Assembly (NCBI GenBank): GCA_902552475.1
Contig: CACDJC010000010.1
Span: forward strand, 1-35,748
Reading direction: 5' to 3'
Source: an uncultured Pelagibacteraceae bacterium
Lineage (GTDB): Bacteria; Pseudomonadota; Alphaproteobacteria; Pelagibacterales; Pelagibacteraceae
DNA: 35,748 nt
Both the position numbers and the translations under genes were made by a program. The notes beneath the pieces were generated by a model. It was not told the DNA's origin, made no database searches, and saw only the letters and a list, made by a program, of their open reading frames with translations. The first letter of the stretch is position 1. Every line of letters begins with the position of its first letter. Below are positions 8,012-16,922 of this stretch, in pieces.

Positions 8012-8936
8012 TTTCTCTACTTACTCTAATACTTTTTTGTTTTACCTTATCTCTCCAAATTATGATTATACCCGCAAACACAATTACAAAGACACCAGGA
8101 AATAACTGCTCCCAAGGAGCTTCGTTAAAAAATAACCATCCTAAAATAAATGAAGACGGAATACCAAAATATTCAAATGATGCCATCTTGCTTGCTGATA
8201 TTAATCGATAGGCGTAAATAAAAAGTATTGCAGCAGTTCCTCCAAGAATTCCAGTTAATGTCATGAGAAAAAAATCCTCAGTGTTTTGAATTTTGGAGTG
8301 CCCTGTTGTAAGTAAAAATAATATTACTGCACCAATTACATTAAATATTAAAGTATATAATTGGACTTTGGCTGTTGAATATCCATCAGGAATAAACTTT
8401 AAAATTATAACTGTAAAAGCCCATGCAATCGCAGTTAAAATTGGAAAAATAGAATAATAACTAAATATATCGCTTGTTGGCCGCACAATAAGAACGACTC
8501 CAAAAAATCCAATAAAAATTGCTGACCATCTGTAAATACCCACCTTATCTTTCAAAAAAAATATTGATAAAATTACAATAAAAAAAGGAGATGAAAAAGT
8601 CAGCACCATTGCAGTAGCAAAATCTAGGTTAATAACAGAAATAAATATAAAAATATTCATAGATAAAAAACCCAAACCTCTAAGAAAACTTAAAATAATA
8701 AATTTACTATTTAAATCTTTAAAAACTGAAATGTACTCTTTAGTAAATAAAATAAGTAAAAATAAAGGAATTACACCTGCAATATTTCTAAAAACCGCAA
8801 GCTGAATTACAGTATACTCATTACCCAAGAATTTTATTACAACCATATACATATCAACACATAGAATTGCTAGGAGCATTGTGACTATTGCTAAATAAGT
8901 TTTTTTTAAATCTGTTTTTTCTGAAGAAATATTCAT
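8004..8936 (-). CDS. EamA/DMT-superfamily membrane transporter (copy 1)
   Basis: A 310-residue inner-membrane protein with about ten hydrophobic segments in two EamA repeats (roughly 15-150 and 160-300), as expected for the drug/metabolite transporter superfamily. Such proteins usually export amino acids, metabolites or toxic compounds. It overlaps the end of proV copy 2 by 8 bp in a convergent arrangement, and its start is only 36 bp from the divergent Fe-ADH gene. The two promoters must therefore overlap. The substrate is unknown. Confidence 0.85.
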   Translation of the reverse strand: MNISSEKTDLKKTYLAIVTMLLAILCVDMYMVVIKFLGNEYTVIQLAVFRNIAGVIPLFLLILFTKEYISVFKDLNSKFIILSFLRGLGFLSMNIFIFISVINLDFATAMVLTFSSPFFIVILSIFFLKDKVGIYRWSAIFIGFFGVVLIVRPTSDIFSYYSIFPILTAIAWAFTVIILKFIPDGYSTAKVQLYTLIFNVIGAVILFLLTTGHSKIQNTEDFFLMTLTGILGGTAAILFIYAYRLISASKMASFEYFGIPSSFILGWLFFNEAPWEQLFPGVFVIVFAGIIIIWRDKVKQKSIRVSREIN

Positions 8937-8972
8937 TTATAATTTTTTAAAATTGTATACTTTATAAATAAA

Positions 8973-10163
8973 ATGCAAAGTTTTAAACTAAATGAAACTG
9001 ATATTCTATCCAATCAAGATTGGACATTTCCGACTAATATTGCATACGGTCCAGGTAGATTGAAAGAAATAGGTGGTATCTGTAATAATTTAGATATTAA
9101 AAACCCTTTAATTGTTACAGATAAAGGCAGCACAAAATTACCATTTATAATTAATTTACAAAATTATTTAAAAAGTTCTGAAGTAAAATCCGATTTGTTT
9201 TTTGATATATCTCCAAATCCAAGAGAAGATGAGGTTTCAAATGGTGTTAGTAAATTTAAAGATGGAAACCATGATGCTATAATTGCAATCGGTGGAGGCA
9301 GTGCTATGGATGGAGGAAAATTAATTTGCCTCACAGCAAACAATGACGTTCCATTAAGAGATTTTGAGTTTGAATTAACTCCGCCTAAAATTAGCAAGGA
9401 TAACCCATTCCCAAAAATTATAACTATTCCAACAACTGCTGGAACTGGAGCTGAAACAGAAATTTCAGCTATGGTTACTTATTTAAAAGAAGGCATGAAA
9501 TTTTGTATGTGGCATCCAGATGTTAGACCTTCCTTAGCATTGTTAGATCCAGAACTAACTATTGGATTGCCAGCAAATTTAACGGCATGGACTGGTGCAG
9601 ATGCTTTAATCCATGGTATAGAAGGTTATTGCGTTCCTGGTTTCAATCCAATGTGTGATGGTGCTGCTTTAGAAGGATTATCATTGATTTCAAAATCTTT
9701 GGTCACAGCTGTCGAAAACCCTAGCAATATAGTTGCAAGAGGTGGAATGCATGTTGGATCTTGTTTAGCAGGAATTTCTTTTTTAAAAGGTTTAGGATTA
9801 GTACATGCTATTGCTCATATGGTTGGAGCCGAATACAATACTCATCACGGACTAACGAATGCAATAATATTACCTGTAGTTTTAAAATATAATCTACCAG
9901 GTATGGAAGAAAAAGTTAAAAGAATGTCAGAGGCTATGCAATTTAAAGATCATTCTGTAGATGCTTTTATATCAAACATTGAAAACATTCTTGATAGAAT
10001 TAAAATTCCAAAAAGTTTAAGCGAAATAGGAGTCCCCGAGGATTGTGTTGATAGAATTGCTGAAAAATCAATGAAAGATCAAGCCTATGCACAAAATCCT
10101 AGAAAAGCAACTTTAGAAGAAATAAAGGAAATTACTCTAGCATCAATTAAAAAGGCTAGGTAA
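8973..10163 (+). CDS. Iron-type (group III) alcohol dehydrogenase
   Basis: A 396-residue cytoplasmic NAD(P)-dependent dehydrogenase. The nucleotide motif GGGSAMD lies at 107-113. The metal ligands are D210, H214, H278 and H292, in WTGADALIHG, GLVHAI and NTHHG, with the same spacing pattern as the FucO-type family. It interconverts an alcohol or hydroxy acid and its carbonyl form. The amidase gene follows after 12 nt and an EamA gene after that, forming a three-gene plus-strand unit. Members of this family also include 4-hydroxybutyrate and lactaldehyde dehydrogenases, so the substrate is left open. Confidence 0.88.
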   Translation: MQSFKLNETDILSNQDWTFPTNIAYGPGRLKEIGGICNNLDIKNPLIVTDKGSTKLPFIINLQNYLKSSEVKSDLFFDISPNPREDEVSNGVSKFKDGNHDAIIAIGGGSAMDGGKLICLTANNDVPLRDFEFELTPPKISKDNPFPKIITIPTTAGTGAETEISAMVTYLKEGMKFCMWHPDVRPSLALLDPELTIGLPANLTAWTGADALIHGIEGYCVPGFNPMCDGAALEGLSLISKSLVTAVENPSNIVARGGMHVGSCLAGISFLKGLGLVHAIAHMVGAEYNTHHGLTNAIILPVVLKYNLPGMEEKVKRMSEAMQFKDHSVDAFISNIENILDRIKIPKSLSEIGVPEDCVDRIAEKSMKDQAYAQNPRKATLEEIKEITLASIKKAR

Positions 10164-10175
10164 TAGATAATTTCA

Positions 10176-11594
10176 ATGCTTGAAAATAAATCAGTAAAAG
10201 AAATTATTTCTTTAATTAATAAAAAAGAAATTTCCGTAAAAGAAGTTGTACACTTTTATTTAGATAGAATAAAAAAATTTAACCCGTCTTTAAATGCGAT
10301 TGTATCAATTAAAGATGAAGAGGAAATAATTAAAGAGGCCAAACAGAGAGACGAAAACTTTGATGAAAGTAAACCATTGTTTGGTTTACCTCTTGCATCT
10401 AAAGATTTATTGGATGTAGTAAATTTTCCAACTACTTACGGGTTTCCTGGATATAAGGATTATTTTCCTGAAAAAAATTCTTTGATTGTTGATCGTCAAA
10501 TAGATGCTGGGTGCATAATGATTGGAAAAACTAACACTGCAGAGCTAGGTGTGGGTGCGCATACAGCAAACAGACTATTTGGAATAACACCAAATATTTA
10601 TGGAAATACTCAATCATCAGGTGGATCAAGTGGTGGTGCTGGCGTTGCTGTTGCAGCAGAGTTACTCCCATTTGCAGATGGTACAGATATGATGGGCTCC
10701 TGCAGAACACCTGCTGCTTATGCAAATGTTTATGGTTTTAGACCAACACCAGGACTTCTTCCAGATTATAGAACAAATCTTAAAAAGAAAAATCTTCCAA
10801 TTATTTCTACACCTGGATGTCTTGCAAGAACACCTGAAGATATGTCTATTTTGTTAGATGTTATTGTTGGACAGCATAAAGAAGATCCAATTTCTTTTAG
10901 TTTAAATAGTTCATTTAGAGAAACTAATTTAAGTGACCAAGATTTTTCAAAAATAAAAATTGGATGGTTATCTAATATGAATGATAATTACCAATATGAT
11001 CTTGAATTAATCGAAATATGTAACAAAAAGTTAAAAAGTCTTGAAAAAAATAAAATTATAATTGAATACTTAAAACCAAAATTAGATGTCCATAAATTAT
11101 GGAACTGCTGGGGAACATTAAGAGCTAAAAGTATTTATGAAGATATCATTACTATGAATATTAAAGATATTAATGAAATGACACCACAGGCGATATGGGA
11201 GTACAACAAAGGTATCAAGCTAAATGAGGAAGATGTCAAATTGGCTCTTAATTCTAGAATTGAATTATCAAATGAAGTAAATAATTTGTTCAATAATTTT
11301 GATTTTTTAGCTCTACCATCTCAACAAGCATTTCCTTTTGATAAAAATTTAAGACATCCAGAGAAGATTAATAGCAGTCAAATGGATACTTATCATCGGT
11401 GGATTGAAATTCATATATTTGCTAGTCTTTTTTATTTACCTTCAATATCAGTCCCCATTGGGTTTAATAAAGACGGATTTCCAATTGGCATTCAAATAAT
11501 TGGCAAGCAAAAAGAAGATTTAAAGGTCTTATCTTTCGCAAAAAAATATGAAGAAATTTTTCAATACTCAAAAATTAAACCAAATTTATCTTAA
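10176..11594 (+). CDS. Amidase-signature family hydrolase
   Basis: A 472-residue cytoplasmic amidase with a complete Ser-cisSer-Lys triad. K76 is in LASKDLLD, the cis-Ser S151 is in SGGSSGG, and the nucleophile S175 is in MMGSCRTPA, 24 residues further on as in fatty-acid amide hydrolase. The C-terminus has the usual P-I-G-F-x-x-x-G-F-P-I-G-I-Q ending. The family cleaves amide bonds and releases ammonia or amines. It is not a GatA-type transamidosome subunit, since no gatB or gatC is adjacent. It lies between an Fe-ADH (12 nt upstream) and an EamA transporter whose ATG overlaps its stop (TAATG). Its substrate is unknown. Confidence 0.87.
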   Translation: MLENKSVKEIISLINKKEISVKEVVHFYLDRIKKFNPSLNAIVSIKDEEEIIKEAKQRDENFDESKPLFGLPLASKDLLDVVNFPTTYGFPGYKDYFPEKNSLIVDRQIDAGCIMIGKTNTAELGVGAHTANRLFGITPNIYGNTQSSGGSSGGAGVAVAAELLPFADGTDMMGSCRTPAAYANVYGFRPTPGLLPDYRTNLKKKNLPIISTPGCLARTPEDMSILLDVIVGQHKEDPISFSLNSSFRETNLSDQDFSKIKIGWLSNMNDNYQYDLELIEICNKKLKSLEKNKIIIEYLKPKLDVHKLWNCWGTLRAKSIYEDIITMNIKDINEMTPQAIWEYNKGIKLNEEDVKLALNSRIELSNEVNNLFNNFDFLALPSQQAFPFDKNLRHPEKINSSQMDTYHRWIEIHIFASLFYLPSISVPIGFNKDGFPIGIQIIGKQKEDLKVLSFAKKYEEIFQYSKIKPNLS

Positions 11595-12499
11595 TGACTA
11601 GACATACTCATCATTATAAAATTTCAATTGCTTTAGCAGTTTCAGCTGGAGCCTGGGGAATTTATTGGTTACCACAAAGAATTTTAGAGGAAGGTGGACT
11701 TACAGGAGGTTGGGGGACAATTGCACAAATGGTAATTGGTGTATTACTTTTAATACCCATTTCTATTTGGAGATTATTTAAAGGTAAATCATCAGGTTTA
11801 GAGTTGCCTTTGACAGGATTATTGATTGGATCAGGGTTTATCTGTTATGCGTTAAGCTTTCTTTTAACTGATGTTGTTAGAGCATTAATATTGTTTTATA
11901 TGACTCCTATCTGGACAACAATTTTTGAAATTTTATTTTTAAAAAAAAGACCTGGTTTAGAAAGAATATTGACTCTACTTTTAGCTCTCGGCGGTTTATG
12001 GATAGTCTTTAGCAAACAAACTATTTTACCATTGCCTGAAAATTCAGGTGATTGGTTAGCACTTGCCGGTGGTGCAATATTTGCAGCAGGCATGATAAGG
12101 TTAGAAGTAGTTAAATATGATGGTGTATTTCCTTTAATTTTTTCATTCTTTTTTTATGGAGCTATATTTAATATTTTTGCTGGTTTTATGTTATCAGAAT
12201 ACCTTGGTCCAATGCCAGCAACCGAAGCCTTTGTATCGATGGCTTCATTTTTAATTGTGATATCAGTTTTCTATTTTATACCAACCGGAATAGTTATCCT
12301 TTGGGCTCCAAGTAAATTAGGCGCAGGATTGTGTTCAATACTTTTTCTTTCAGAGATAATTGTTGGAGTGATTAGCTCAAGTATTCTTACAGATGAACCA
12401 TTTGGTTGGCGTGAAATCGTTGGTAGTTCTATGATCGTGATAGGTGGAATTTTGGCAGTTATTCTTGCACCGAAAAAAGAAAAAATAGCTTCTAATTAA
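11594..12499 (+). CDS. EamA/DMT-superfamily membrane transporter (copy 2)
   Basis: A 301-residue inner-membrane protein with about ten membrane segments in two EamA-like halves. Its ATG shares one base with the amidase stop, so translation is probably coupled. It ends in a 4-bp overlap with the stop codon of the convergent serine-hydrolase gene. It is clearly different in sequence from the EamA protein at 8004-8936. It may import or export the substrate or product of the amidase/Fe-ADH pair; this is inferred only from position. Confidence 0.85.
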   Translation: MTRHTHHYKISIALAVSAGAWGIYWLPQRILEEGGLTGGWGTIAQMVIGVLLLIPISIWRLFKGKSSGLELPLTGLLIGSGFICYALSFLLTDVVRALILFYMTPIWTTIFEILFLKKRPGLERILTLLLALGGLWIVFSKQTILPLPENSGDWLALAGGAIFAAGMIRLEVVKYDGVFPLIFSFFFYGAIFNIFAGFMLSEYLGPMPATEAFVSMASFLIVISVFYFIPTGIVILWAPSKLGAGLCSILFLSEIIVGVISSSILTDEPFGWREIVGSSMIVIGGILAVILAPKKEKIASN

Positions 12500-13659
12500 T
12501 AATTATTATTTACTAAATTTATTAGCATATTAATCATGTCAACTTTATAACTTTCTTTAGTTGCAGATTTTGTTTTTAAAACAGAAAAGTACGCAGCAAC
12601 ATTGCCGGTTTTAAAGTTTGTTGCTAAAAATTGTCCTCCATATCCTGAGTGTCCAATTACATCTTCAGAAACCATTGTAGAGTTTGAATAATATAAATAT
12701 TTGTTTTTGGATAATTTCATATATTTAGGTCCAACATTATTAATAGTCTTTTCAAAAAAAGAAGACGATCCAACTCTTCTATTACCAACCCCTTTACCTT
12801 TTCTTGCAAATAATAAACCCATTCTTAAAAAGTCTCTTGTAATTAAACAACCACCACCTGACATCCATGGCATTCCGTATCTATCTGATGCTATATACAA
12901 ACCATCTTCAAATCCTGCAGCCTCCACAGCTGACAAAACCCAATCTCTTAATTTTTTGCCACTTACTTTTTCTACAATTAATCCAACTACGTCTGTATTT
13001 GCAGATTTATAATGTGCATATTCAGAGTTATTTTTTAAACTTCGATTTTTTATTTTTTTAATAGTATTCAAATATTGTTCTTGGCTTAAAATAATATTAC
13101 CTTTTTTAGGCAATCTCCATCCTCCAACAGGCTCATGAAGAAAAGATGATGAAAAAGCTTTTTTATAATCTTCTGTATAAGCATTAACAATATTCATATT
13201 TAAAATATCTTGTACTTTTGCATTTGCGTAACCACTTCCAATTTTAGGAAGATAGTAAGAAACTTTTTTATTTAAATTTATAGATTTATTTTTTATTAGT
13301 TCGCCTACAAATAAATTTACAAACATTTTTGTTATCGACATTATTGTTTGAGGTTGAACATTTGAAAAATCTTTAGCATATTTCTCATATAAAATATTTT
13401 GACCATTTCCAACAATCAAAGAACAAAATGATTTATGTTTTATCATTTTTTTAACTAATAAATTTTTACCAATTTTTTTATTTTTTTTTATTTTAAGTTT
13501 TAAAACTAAATCTGATCTTAAAAAAATCCCATATCTATTAATTTTATGTAAATTTCTGTAACCATGCCTCCTTGTCTTTGGCAGATTCCATAGAGCTTTA
13601 TTATCTTTTAAAGTTATTAGTTGTGGGTTAGGAACAGAAATTATTTTTTTATTTTTCAA
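12496..13659 (-). CDS. NylB-like serine hydrolase (beta-lactamase fold)
   Basis: A 387-residue protein of the serine beta-lactamase/penicillin-binding-protein fold. The nucleophile motif S108-I-T-K111 matches SxxK. A later YKSANTDVVG resembles the Tyr-containing motif of 6-aminohexanoate-dimer hydrolase (NylB) and EstB-type esterases. A Gly-rich MSGGGCLITRD segment follows. It has no obvious signal peptide, so a cytoplasmic esterase or amidase role is more likely than periplasmic beta-lactam resistance. Basic, Lys-rich stretches lie near residues 50-75. It begins 4 bp inside the end of msrA (ATGA overlap), so the two are translationally coupled. Confidence 0.75.
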   Translation of the reverse strand: MKNKKIISVPNPQLITLKDNKALWNLPKTRRHGYRNLHKINRYGIFLRSDLVLKLKIKKNKKIGKNLLVKKMIKHKSFCSLIVGNGQNILYEKYAKDFSNVQPQTIMSITKMFVNLFVGELIKNKSINLNKKVSYYLPKIGSGYANAKVQDILNMNIVNAYTEDYKKAFSSSFLHEPVGGWRLPKKGNIILSQEQYLNTIKKIKNRSLKNNSEYAHYKSANTDVVGLIVEKVSGKKLRDWVLSAVEAAGFEDGLYIASDRYGMPWMSGGGCLITRDFLRMGLLFARKGKGVGNRRVGSSSFFEKTINNVGPKYMKLSKNKYLYYSNSTMVSEDVIGHSGYGGQFLATNFKTGNVAAYFSVLKTKSATKESYKVDMINMLINLVNNNY

Positions 13660-14108
13660 TATTTTAAAGATTTTTTTTGTTCGTATTTTTGATGATAACC
13701 TTCTGCTTTACAATAATTTTTTTCTTTTGATACTTTGGTAGAAACTTTACCATCAAGTTTATTATTCATTTCATTTAGAACTTTTTCAGCAATATTTTTT
13801 TCCTCTTCAGTATTATAAAAAATTTCTGACCTATATTGAATTCCGACATATGTACCTTGGCGATTTACTTGAGTTGAGTCATGTAATTCAAAAAATAGTC
13901 TAACCATTTCTTCATAGGATTTTATTTTTTCGTCATATTGTACTTTAACAACTTCTATATGTCCTGTATCTCCACCACATACTGCTTTGTAGGAAACATT
14001 TGGTTCATCTCCACCACAATAGCCACATTCTGTTGAAATTATACCTTTTATACCTTCGTATTTAGTTTCATCCCAAAAACAACCAATACCGCCAATAAAT
14101 GTTTTCAT
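13656..14108 (-). CDS. msrA: Peptide methionine-(S)-S-oxide reductase MsrA
   Basis: A 150-residue protein at the short end of the family. It has the catalytic G-C10-F-W motif, the GYCGG segment, TGHIEVV, VNRQG and QYRSEIF, all characteristic of MsrA. It reduces methionine sulfoxide in proteins or free methionine, using thioredoxin. C34 or the C-terminal Cys in NYCKAEGYHQ could be the resolving cysteine. It lies 29 nt downstream of the methyltransferase gene and overlaps the NylB-like gene by 4 bp. This places an oxidative repair gene in a sulfur-amino-acid setting. Confidence 0.93.
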   Translation of the reverse strand: MKTFIGGIGCFWDETKYEGIKGIISTECGYCGGDEPNVSYKAVCGGDTGHIEVVKVQYDEKIKSYEEMVRLFFELHDSTQVNRQGTYVGIQYRSEIFYNTEEEKNIAEKVLNEMNNKLDGKVSTKVSKEKNYCKAEGYHQKYEQKKSLKY

Positions 14109-14137
14109 AGATATTAAAATTATTAAATATTTATACT

Positions 14138-15043
14138 TTAATCTTTTAAAATTGAAATTGCTTTAATTTCTTCAACTCCAACACCACAGCATCCACCTAT
14201 AATTTGAACTCCATTTTTCACCCAAGATTTAGCTTCATTTAAATAATCTTCAGGAGACATATTATCTACAAATTTCCAATGAGGCTTCTCATAATAGCCT
14301 CTATTTGGATAAGCACCCAAAACTCCATCGAAATTATTTTTAGCAGTTTTAATAGCTTGCCCTGTAACATTAATATCAGAATGTGCTATCAAGATTGGTC
14401 CTTTATGTAATTTGGTAAAATTTTTTATAGCCACTTCTAAGCTTTCATAAATATGTGTGTCAGTATCAACTGTATCATTGTAGCCGAGCATAACTTTCTT
14501 ATCTTCCATTACACAAGAAATAGATAGCCAAACAGGTAAACTGATATTTGATGAGCATTCAATAATTGTTTCTACAATGTCAGCTTGAGATGACATGGCT
14601 TCTAATATAATTAAATCAACTCCTTCTTCAGATAAAATTTTTATCTGTTCTTTAAATCCTGGGATCATAGCTTTAAGACCCAGTCTATAAAAACTTCCAA
14701 AAGTTGAGACACTTCCAGCAATAGCAACATTTTTATTTTTTGCTGCTTCTTTCGCTAATTGAACACTTTTTTGATTATATTTTTCAATCAAATTATCATA
14801 ACCATATTGCTTCATTGATATGGGGGTAGTTCCATATGTGTTTGTAGTTATTACATCAGCTCCTGCATCAATATATCTTTCATGAACTTTTCTTACTAAC
14901 TCAGGGTTATCAACAGAACATTTTCCGCACCATAAATCTTTATCCATATCGGCGCCACTTTTTTCAAGCTCTGCACCAATACCTCCATCAAGAATAACAA
15001 CTCTTCCTTGATCAAGCTTTTGTTTTATAAATGAATAAGACAT
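14138..15043 (-). CDS. Homocysteine S-methyltransferase-family protein (BHMT/MmuM-like) with altered zinc site
   Basis: A 301-residue TIM-barrel protein. The N-terminal DGGIGAELE and TTNTYGTTP motifs, and the C-terminal GGCCGVG with C285 and C286, identify the Pfam S-methyl_trans family. This family moves a methyl group from betaine, S-methylmethionine or methyl-THF to homocysteine. The third zinc-binding Cys, normally in a G-x-N-C motif, is replaced: the aligned position reads AHSDIN (220-225), with Ser222 and a neighbouring His221. Activity on homocysteine is therefore uncertain. Its ATG overlaps the stop of the VOC gene, and msrA follows. Betaine as donor would fit the proVWX system in the window. 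Confidence 0.82.
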   Translation of the reverse strand: MSYSFIKQKLDQGRVVILDGGIGAELEKSGADMDKDLWCGKCSVDNPELVRKVHERYIDAGADVITTNTYGTTPISMKQYGYDNLIEKYNQKSVQLAKEAAKNKNVAIAGSVSTFGSFYRLGLKAMIPGFKEQIKILSEEGVDLIILEAMSSQADIVETIIECSSNISLPVWLSISCVMEDKKVMLGYNDTVDTDTHIYESLEVAIKNFTKLHKGPILIAHSDINVTGQAIKTAKNNFDGVLGAYPNRGYYEKPHWKFVDNMSPEDYLNEAKSWVKNGVQIIGGCCGVGVEEIKAISILKD

Positions 15044-15423
15044 TAATTATTTGTGAAAGCACAAATTTTATTATTATCCAAATCTCGAATATATGAATAA
15101 TAGACTCCCGAACCTTCTGGTCTTTCTCCTCCACTACCTTCGCTTTTCCCACCAGCTTTCAACCCCACTTCATGAAATTTATCAACAATTTTTCTTGATG
15201 ATGTAATGAAAGAAACCTGTGTGCCATTCCCAAAAGTTGCTTTCTCTTTATTAACTGGTTCAGTTACATAAAATTCAATAGTTCCATCTCCATTTTTTTG
15301 TGTATAACCTGCACAAACTTCATCAGTATAGTTTCTTTCAAGATTTAAAACTTTCAAAACCTCATCATAAAAAATGATTGCTTCTTTCAAATTATTAGTT
15401 CCGACCATTACATACCCAAGCAT
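15043..15423 (-). CDS. VOC-superfamily (glyoxalase/bleomycin-resistance fold) protein
   Basis: A 126-residue protein with the two beta-alpha-beta-beta-beta repeats of the vicinal oxygen chelate fold (start MLGYVMVGTNNLKEAIIFYD, end YIRDLDNNKICAF). It has an acidic C-terminal metal-ligand position (E64 region/D120 region), but the first His of true glyoxalase I is absent. The stop shares a base with the next gene's ATG (TAATG). A Shine-Dalgarno AGAGG precedes its own ATG. Function is unknown; such small VOC proteins are often called lactoylglutathione lyase-like without evidence. Confidence 0.75.
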   Translation of the reverse strand: MLGYVMVGTNNLKEAIIFYDEVLKVLNLERNYTDEVCAGYTQKNGDGTIEFYVTEPVNKEKATFGNGTQVSFITSSRKIVDKFHEVGLKAGGKSEGSGGERPEGSGVYYSYIRDLDNNKICAFTNN

Positions 15424-15587
15424 AAATATTTTCCTCTATGACAAAACTTTACAACTAAAGATTGTTTTTTTTTTTAATTTTTTCATTTTACAAGTAATTA
15501 TTGATATCATTTTAATATAAATTTAAACATTAAGTAATTAAAATTTAATAAAAAATAATTAGAACAATTTAATTATAAATAACTAAA

Positions 15588-15594
15588 AAGAGGA
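15588..15594 (+). promoter_or_regulatory. Shine-Dalgarno of ugpB
   Basis: AAGAGGA lies 4 bases before the ATG at 15599, in a 175-bp spacer that otherwise holds only A/T-rich sequence and the promoter region shared with the divergent VOC gene. It supports the chosen ugpB start, which gives a complete signal peptide. Confidence 0.7.
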
Positions 15595-15598
15595 AATA

Positions 15599-16906
15599 AT
15601 GAAAAAAATAATATCGATTTTAGCATTATTATTTACATTTTCTTTTTCATCAACTAGTTACTCAAAAACTGAAATTCACTGGTGGTATGGTAATAGTGGT
15701 TTCCTAGGCGATGTTATTATTGAAATTGCAAATAGATTTAATGCTTCTCAAAATGAGTATACTGTAATTCCTACAGGTAAAGGAAGTTACGAAGATAACA
15801 TGGCAGCAACAATTGCTGCATTTAGAGCAGGAGATCAACCACACTATTCACAAGTTTACGATGCCGGAGCTGCAATTATGGTAGCACAGGTAAAAAATGG
15901 TGTTGTTATCGGTTTTGAAGACATGGCAGAGAAATATGGAATTGAAGTAGATGCCGATAATTACATTCCAGGTATTAAAAATTTCTATGCAGACTCTAAT
16001 GGAAAAATGATTGGTGTACCCTTTAATAGTTCAACATGTTTAATGTATGCTAACATGGATATCTTAAAGAAAGTAGGTATTGAAGCAGTTCCAAAAACTT
16101 ATGAAGAATTTGAGGCTATGGCTCCAAAAATTAAAGCAGCTGGATACATTCCTTTAGTTCAAAGTCATTTCCCTTGGATTTGGACTGAAAATTTCTTTTC
16201 AAGACATAACTTACTAATGACTGATGGTAATAATGGCTACGATGCTGTTCCTACTAAAACTTTATTTGCTGAAACAGATGCATTTGTAATGCACTGGAAA
16301 AAAGTTAAAGAATGGTATGACAGTGGTTTATATGGTTATAAGGGTAGAGCATGGGGAGATAATCAAGCTCCTTTTATAGCTGGTGAAGCAGCTTTTTGGT
16401 TTGGTTCTGCAGCATCATTTGGTGGAATGAAAGGTGTTGTGCCTAACTTTTCAGTTAATCATATTCCTTATTGGGATTCTGTAACTGGAGGTAAAGAATA
16501 TCCAACATTTATTGGTGGTGCCGCTAACTGGATCTTAAATGGTCATACAGAAGAAGAGTACAAAGGACTTGCTAAATTTATAGAATTTATGGGTTCTCCT
16601 GAAATGGATTTGTATTATCACAACATGACAGGTTATTCTGCTGTTACCAAAGGTGGTATAGCGTTAGCTGAGACTATTAACTTTTATAGAACTTCTCCTT
16701 ATCACAAAGCTGTTGGTGAACAACTAAGCTTGGAAGGTTCGACAATCCCAGGAGGATATAGAGCTGGTAACTGGCCACAAATTCGTGAAGTAATTTATGA
16801 AAATGTTGAGCCGATGTTAAACGGTAAGATATCTATCGAAAAGGGTTTGAAAAACATGGATAAAGGCGCAGCTAAGTTGTTAAAACAATTTGCTAAAACT
16901 CTATAA
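15599..16906 (+). CDS. ugpB: sn-Glycerol-3-phosphate-type ABC substrate-binding protein (UgpB)
   Basis: A 435-residue periplasmic binding protein of the family 1 (carbohydrate) type. The signal peptide spans residues 1 to about 22 (cleavage near SYS-K). The mature sequence starts with a WWYG stretch and includes GYSAVTKGG and the C-terminal GGYRAGNWPQIR motif, which is characteristic of UgpB-like proteins. It would bind glycerol-3-phosphate or glycerophosphodiesters such as glycerophosphocholine. It is followed by ugpA, two ugpE copies, ugpC and a phosphodiesterase. A terminator-like hairpin separates it from ugpA, so it is probably made in excess. Ligand assignment rests on family and operon. 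Confidence 0.9.
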   Translation: MKKIISILALLFTFSFSSTSYSKTEIHWWYGNSGFLGDVIIEIANRFNASQNEYTVIPTGKGSYEDNMAATIAAFRAGDQPHYSQVYDAGAAIMVAQVKNGVVIGFEDMAEKYGIEVDADNYIPGIKNFYADSNGKMIGVPFNSSTCLMYANMDILKKVGIEAVPKTYEEFEAMAPKIKAAGYIPLVQSHFPWIWTENFFSRHNLLMTDGNNGYDAVPTKTLFAETDAFVMHWKKVKEWYDSGLYGYKGRAWGDNQAPFIAGEAAFWFGSAASFGGMKGVVPNFSVNHIPYWDSVTGGKEYPTFIGGAANWILNGHTEEEYKGLAKFIEFMGSPEMDLYYHNMTGYSAVTKGGIALAETINFYRTSPYHKAVGEQLSLEGSTIPGGYRAGNWPQIREVIYENVEPMLNGKISIEKGLKNMDKGAAKLLKQFAKTL

Positions 16907-16922
16907 ATAACAATTTAAATGT

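Noticed and set aside
13480..13520. Poly-A/T runs as possible slippage or repeat elements
   Set aside because: Homopolymer A/T runs occur throughout this A/T-rich sequence and show no repeat unit or conserved spacing. No CRISPR-like or IS-like repeat was seen anywhere in the window.
12496..13659. Antibiotic-resistance beta-lactamase
   Set aside because: The fold is shared, but there is no signal peptide and the Tyr motif is of the NylB/EstB type. A resistance label is not supported.
15424..15598. Possible SAM-type riboswitch (SAM-V/SAM-II) upstream of the methyltransferase unit, or a Pho box upstream of ugpB
   Set aside because: SAR11 relatives carry SAM-V upstream of bhmT, so I looked here. 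I saw no convincing pseudoknot motif. The TTGTAAA...TTGTCAT pair on the minus strand has the wrong spacing for a Pho box. The only fold is a 5-bp hairpin (CTTTA/TAAAG).
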